This document shows, piece after piece, positions 6,529 through 9,132 of a stretch of 9,132 bases of DNA. The stretch spans positions 1 through 9,132 of the forward strand of contig CAKTTL010000105.1 of assembly GCA_934615235.1 (NCBI GenBank), in the 5' to 3' direction. The notes under the pieces are model-generated. The model saw only the letters and a list, made by a program, of their open reading frames with translations, was not told the DNA's origin and searched no databases. Source of the DNA: an uncultured Clostridia bacterium. Its GTDB lineage: Bacteria > Bacillota > Clostridia > Christensenellales > Aristaeellaceae. Position 1 is the stretch's first letter. Each line of letters begins with the position of its first letter. Made by a program: the position numbers and the translations under genes.

Positions 6529-6544
6529 TTTTTCAGATACATCC
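6529..6544 (-). repeat. Right terminal inverted repeat of the MITE-like element
   Basis: TTTTTCAGATACATCC on the plus strand, reading GGATGTATCTGAAAAA on the minus strand. Followed by TA, the right target-site copy. Its last base is also the third base of the ecfT stop codon. Confidence 0.85.
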
Positions 6545-7383
6545 TAACGCTGAAACGGATTATAAAACCGGCCGCCGTTGATGAAAATCATCGTCAGGCT
6601 GACGCACAGAAGCAGCGCGCCCAGCGCAATGGCGATATAATCGCCGCGCTTCATTGGGCGGCGCATATACCAGGTGCGTTTGCGCCTGTTCTTGCCGAAC
6701 CCGCGCAGTTCCATGGCGCTGGAGATTACGTCGATGCGCTGCAGGCTGGAGAGAATCAGCGGCAGAAGGATGCCGACGGAATTTTTCAGCCGCGTGAAAA
6801 GCTTTTCCTTCCTGCCAAGCTCCACGCCGCGCGCCTGCTGCGCCTGGCTGATGGCGTGGTAATCCCGCTGGATATCCGGGATATACCGCAGCGCCAGCGC
6901 GACGGAATAGCCCACCCGGTAGCTCACGCCGACGCCGTTGAGGCTTGCGGCGAATTCGCTCGGGTTCGTCGCGCAGATAAAAAGAATGGCGACGGGGAGC
7001 GAGACGAAATACTTGAGCGAAATGTTGAGCATGTAAAATAGCTGCTCCGCCGTCACGTCGTAGCGCCAGGCGAGATGGAAAAGCACATGCCGCGTGCCGT
7101 AAAGCGCCGTGCCCTGATCGGGGTTGAAGAGGAAGATAAAGAAGTTGTTCAGCAGCAGGAACACCAGCGTGAACGTCATCATGAAGCGCACCTCGCGCAG
7201 GCGGATGCGGCTGAGCTTGAAAATGCCGACGCTCACCGCCAGCAGCCCCACAAGCACGCGCGTATCATACGTGACCATGCCCGCAAAGGTGAACAGCAGG
7301 AAGAAGATCAGCTTGGCCGTGCCGGTCAGCGCGTGGACGGGGCTTTTGCGGGGCAGATAATTGAGCACGGTTTTAGCGGCCAT
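6544..7383 (-). CDS. ecfT: ECF transporter transmembrane component EcfT
   Basis: 279-residue integral membrane protein, the scaffold that joins the two ATPase sites to a substrate-binding S component in group I/II ECF vitamin and cofactor importers. Hydrophobic segments at about 22-37, 42-57, 67-87, 115-137 and 249-270. The cytoplasmic coupling region is present: 'NPSEFAASL' (140-148), 'ALRYIPDIQRDYHAISQAQQARG' region ending in the first ARG motif A184-G186, and 'SSAMELRGFG' (221-230), where the second motif is LRG rather than ARG. Start ATG 7383 has GGAGGT 8 nt upstream and overlaps the end of the ATPase gene by 11 nt, so translation is probably coupled. The stop TAG at 6544-6546 is completed by the edge of the inserted MITE; before insertion it would have been TAA. 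The arrangement resembles ykoD-ykoC of the hydroxymethylpyrimidine/thiamine type, but the S gene is needed to assign substrate. Confidence 0.93.
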   Translation of the reverse strand: MAAKTVLNYLPRKSPVHALTGTAKLIFFLLFTFAGMVTYDTRVLVGLLAVSVGIFKLSRIRLREVRFMMTFTLVFLLLNNFFIFLFNPDQGTALYGTRHVLFHLAWRYDVTAEQLFYMLNISLKYFVSLPVAILFICATNPSEFAASLNGVGVSYRVGYSVALALRYIPDIQRDYHAISQAQQARGVELGRKEKLFTRLKNSVGILLPLILSSLQRIDVISSAMELRGFGKNRRKRTWYMRRPMKRGDYIAIALGALLLCVSLTMIFINGGRFYNPFQR

Positions 7384-9085
7384 GGCTGCGCACCTCCCTG
7401 TCCTCGGCGATGAAGCGGTCGACGAACCGCACCGGCTCGTCGATTTCGCAGCGCGAGGCGAGCGTGAACAGGCTCGTCTCCTTCAGCGCGGCCTGCTCGA
7501 CCAGCGCCTCGTCGCACAGCACGGCGGCGGGAGACGCGTCGGCAATCAGCCGCCCGCGATTGAAAACGAGCGCGCGGTTGGTGTATTCGAGCATCAGGTG
7601 CATATCGTGCGTGATCATCAGCACCGTCACGCCCTGATCGTTCAGCGAGCGGAGAAATTCCATAATTTCCGTGTAATGCCGGAAGTCCTGCCCGGCGGTC
7701 GGCTCGTCGAGGATGATGATCTGCGGCCCCATCACCAGCACGCTGGCAATGGTCACGCGCTTTTTCTGGCCGAAGGAAAGCGCCGAAACCGGCCAGTTGC
7801 GGAACGGATAAAGCCCGCAGATTTTGAGCGTCTCCTCCACGCGGCTGCGGATTTCCTCCGCCGTCAGCCCCATGCGGGAAATGCCCAGCGCGACTTCGTC
7901 GAAAATCATGGTCTTGGAGATCATCTGGTTGGGGTTCTGCATCACATAACCGATGCGGGAAGCGCGCTGGCGGATGCTGTCGTCCTTCAGATCACGCCCG
8001 TCAAGGGAAATAGCGCCGCTCTGCGGCGTTTCAAACCCGCAGATCAGCTTTGAAAGCGTCGACTTGCCCGCGCCGTTGCGGCCGACAATCGCCGCCATTT
8101 CGCCCGCGCAGACGGTGAAGGAAACGTCCGCAAGGTTCTGCTGCTGCGGCGTATAGCCAAAGCAGAGGTCTTTCACCTCGAGCAGGGGCGGCTTCGCCGC
8201 GGAGACCGGGACCGCCGGAGCGCTTGCAAACCATGTGCGCACGCGCTGGGCATCGGCTGAAGAGAGAACCATATCCGCGATATGCTGCGGTTTCTTTTCC
8301 GGCGTGATTTCCACGCCCGCATAGCGCAGCGCCGTCAGATACAGCGGCTCGCGGATACCGTGCCGGGCAAGCAGATCGGTGCTGAGCAGATCGTCCGGAC
8401 GCATATCCGCAACGATTTCGCCCTCGCTGACGAGGATGATCCGATCCACGTCGCGCCAGAGCACGTCCTCGAGCCGGTGCTCGATGATGACCACCGTCGT
8501 GCCGGTCTTTTTCTGAATTTCGTCGATCAGCTCGATCGTCTGCTTTCCGGCGGCCGGGTCGAGGTTCGCCAGCGGCTCGTCGAACAGCAGGATTTTCACC
8601 TCGTCCACCATCACGCCCGCAAGGCTCACGCGCTGCTTCTGCCCGCCGGAAAGCTCGTGCGGGGCGTATTCGAGGTGATCCTCAATCCCCACAAGCTCCG
8701 CCGCGCGGCGCGTGATCTCGTGCATCTCGTCCTGCGGCGTGCAGCTGTTTTCCAGCGCGAAGGCGATATCCTCCGCCACCGTCAGGCCGATGAACTGTCC
8801 GTCCGGGTCCTGCAGCACGGTGCCCACATGCGCGGAAAGCTCGAATACGCTGCTGTGCGGCGCGTCCACGCCGTCCACTGTCAGGCTTCCATTGACCTCG
8901 CCGGGATAGCTGAACGGAATCAGCCCGTTCAGGCAGTTGCCCAACGTGCTTTTGCCGCTGCCGGAGGGGCCGGCGATCAGCACCCGCTCGCCGGGATAGA
9001 TATCGAGGTTGATATTGCGCAGCGTGGGGCGCTTCTGAGCGCGGTATTGAAAGCTGAAATCGCGAAAGGAAATGATCGGCTCCAT
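7373..9085 (-). CDS. ecfA: Fused double ATPase of an ECF transporter (EcfA1-EcfA2 type)
   Basis: 570 residues with two ABC ATPase domains in one chain. Domain 1 (about 1-240): Walker A GPSGSGKS 39-46, Q-loop Q92, signature LSGGQKQR 145-152, Walker B ILLFDEP 165-171 with E170, switch H203. Linker about 241-300. Domain 2 (about 300-535): Walker A GRNGAGKST 335-343, Q-loop Q383, signature LSFGQKKR 436-443, Walker B IIILDEP 456-462 with E461, H493. A C-terminal tail of about 35 residues follows. All catalytic residues look intact in both halves; the second signature has F in place of the first G. Such duplicated ATPases (as YkoD) power ECF importers with EcfT and an S component. ATG 9085 has AGGAG 7 nt upstream. 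The 47 nt to the window's right edge hold no minus-strand stop in any frame, so the end of the preceding gene, likely the S component, is not visible. Confidence 0.95.
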   Translation of the reverse strand: MEPIISFRDFSFQYRAQKRPTLRNINLDIYPGERVLIAGPSGSGKSTLGNCLNGLIPFSYPGEVNGSLTVDGVDAPHSSVFELSAHVGTVLQDPDGQFIGLTVAEDIAFALENSCTPQDEMHEITRRAAELVGIEDHLEYAPHELSGGQKQRVSLAGVMVDEVKILLFDEPLANLDPAAGKQTIELIDEIQKKTGTTVVIIEHRLEDVLWRDVDRIILVSEGEIVADMRPDDLLSTDLLARHGIREPLYLTALRYAGVEITPEKKPQHIADMVLSSADAQRVRTWFASAPAVPVSAAKPPLLEVKDLCFGYTPQQQNLADVSFTVCAGEMAAIVGRNGAGKSTLSKLICGFETPQSGAISLDGRDLKDDSIRQRASRIGYVMQNPNQMISKTMIFDEVALGISRMGLTAEEIRSRVEETLKICGLYPFRNWPVSALSFGQKKRVTIASVLVMGPQIIILDEPTAGQDFRHYTEIMEFLRSLNDQGVTVLMITHDMHLMLEYTNRALVFNRGRLIADASPAAVLCDEALVEQAALKETSLFTLASRCEIDEPVRFVDRFIAEDREVRSHGR

Positions 9086-9132
9086 AATCTTTCTCCTGCC
9101 GGTATAGAAATGCGAAAGGGAGAAGAGCGCTT

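Larger units (their letters stand above)
6221..6544. mobile_element. MITE-like non-autonomous element, 324 bp, TA target
   Basis: Left end GGGTGTATCTGAAAAA (6221-6236) matches the inverted right end TTTTTCAGATACATCC (6529-6544) at 15 of 16 positions. TA flanks both sides (6219-6220 and 6545-6546), as expected of a TA-target transposon (IS630/Tc1-mariner, or the IS427 group of IS5). The interior has no transposase and no credible gene. It holds a small palindrome (CGTACC 6386-6391, GGTACG 6395-6400). This accounts for the whole gap between ecfT and the GNAT gene. Its right edge supplies the last base of the ecfT stop: T-A from the target and G from the element give TAG. Taking the element out restores TAA with the GNAT start 12 nt beyond, which fixes the boundaries independently of the terminal repeats. 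Confidence 0.85.

Overview
The window looks like chromosome from a GC-rich member of the Clostridia (Bacillota), probably a gut Oscillospirales or Christensenellales relative. The grounds are near-consensus sigma-A promoters, strong purine-rich ribosome binding sites with GTG and TTG starts, an ECF-type transporter with a fused double ATPase, and the small Clostridia-type 'SKYDALW' protein. The lineage is an inference; no rRNA or other marker is present.

Left part (1-3352). The window opens inside the C-terminal zinc ribbon of a plus-strand gene, which ends at a bidirectional terminator. A small minus-strand gene (193-399) converges on that terminator from the other side. Two divergent promoters (444-473 minus, 526-555 plus) drive this small gene and rho. 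Rho is about 865 residues, roughly twice the usual length. A disordered insertion of about 440 residues, carrying four AT-hook-like motifs and a Q/P/Y-rich tract, separates the N-terminal Rho domain from the RNA-binding and ATPase core. Two tandem hairpins follow rho and serve as terminators for both strands.

Right part (3366-9085). Everything is on the minus strand and reads right to left: a fused double-ATPase ECF component, EcfT, a 324-bp MITE-like element, a GNAT acetyltransferase, a hexapeptide-repeat acetyltransferase close to the Vat/CatB family, and a LarA-like nickel-pincer racemase homologue. The ATPase and EcfT genes overlap by 11 bp. The substrate-binding S component is not in the window, so the transported molecule is unknown.

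The clearest structural observation is the MITE. It has 16-bp inverted ends (15/16 match) and a TA duplication, and it sits exactly at the stop codon of ecfT. Removing it in silatico (one TA kept) gives an ecfT TAA stop followed 12 nt later by the GNAT ATG, with that gene's ribosome binding site in between. The element therefore appears to have split a tightly packed operon. The other point worth pursuing is the large disordered region of Rho. I saw no CRISPR array, tRNA, rRNA, phage gene or defence system.
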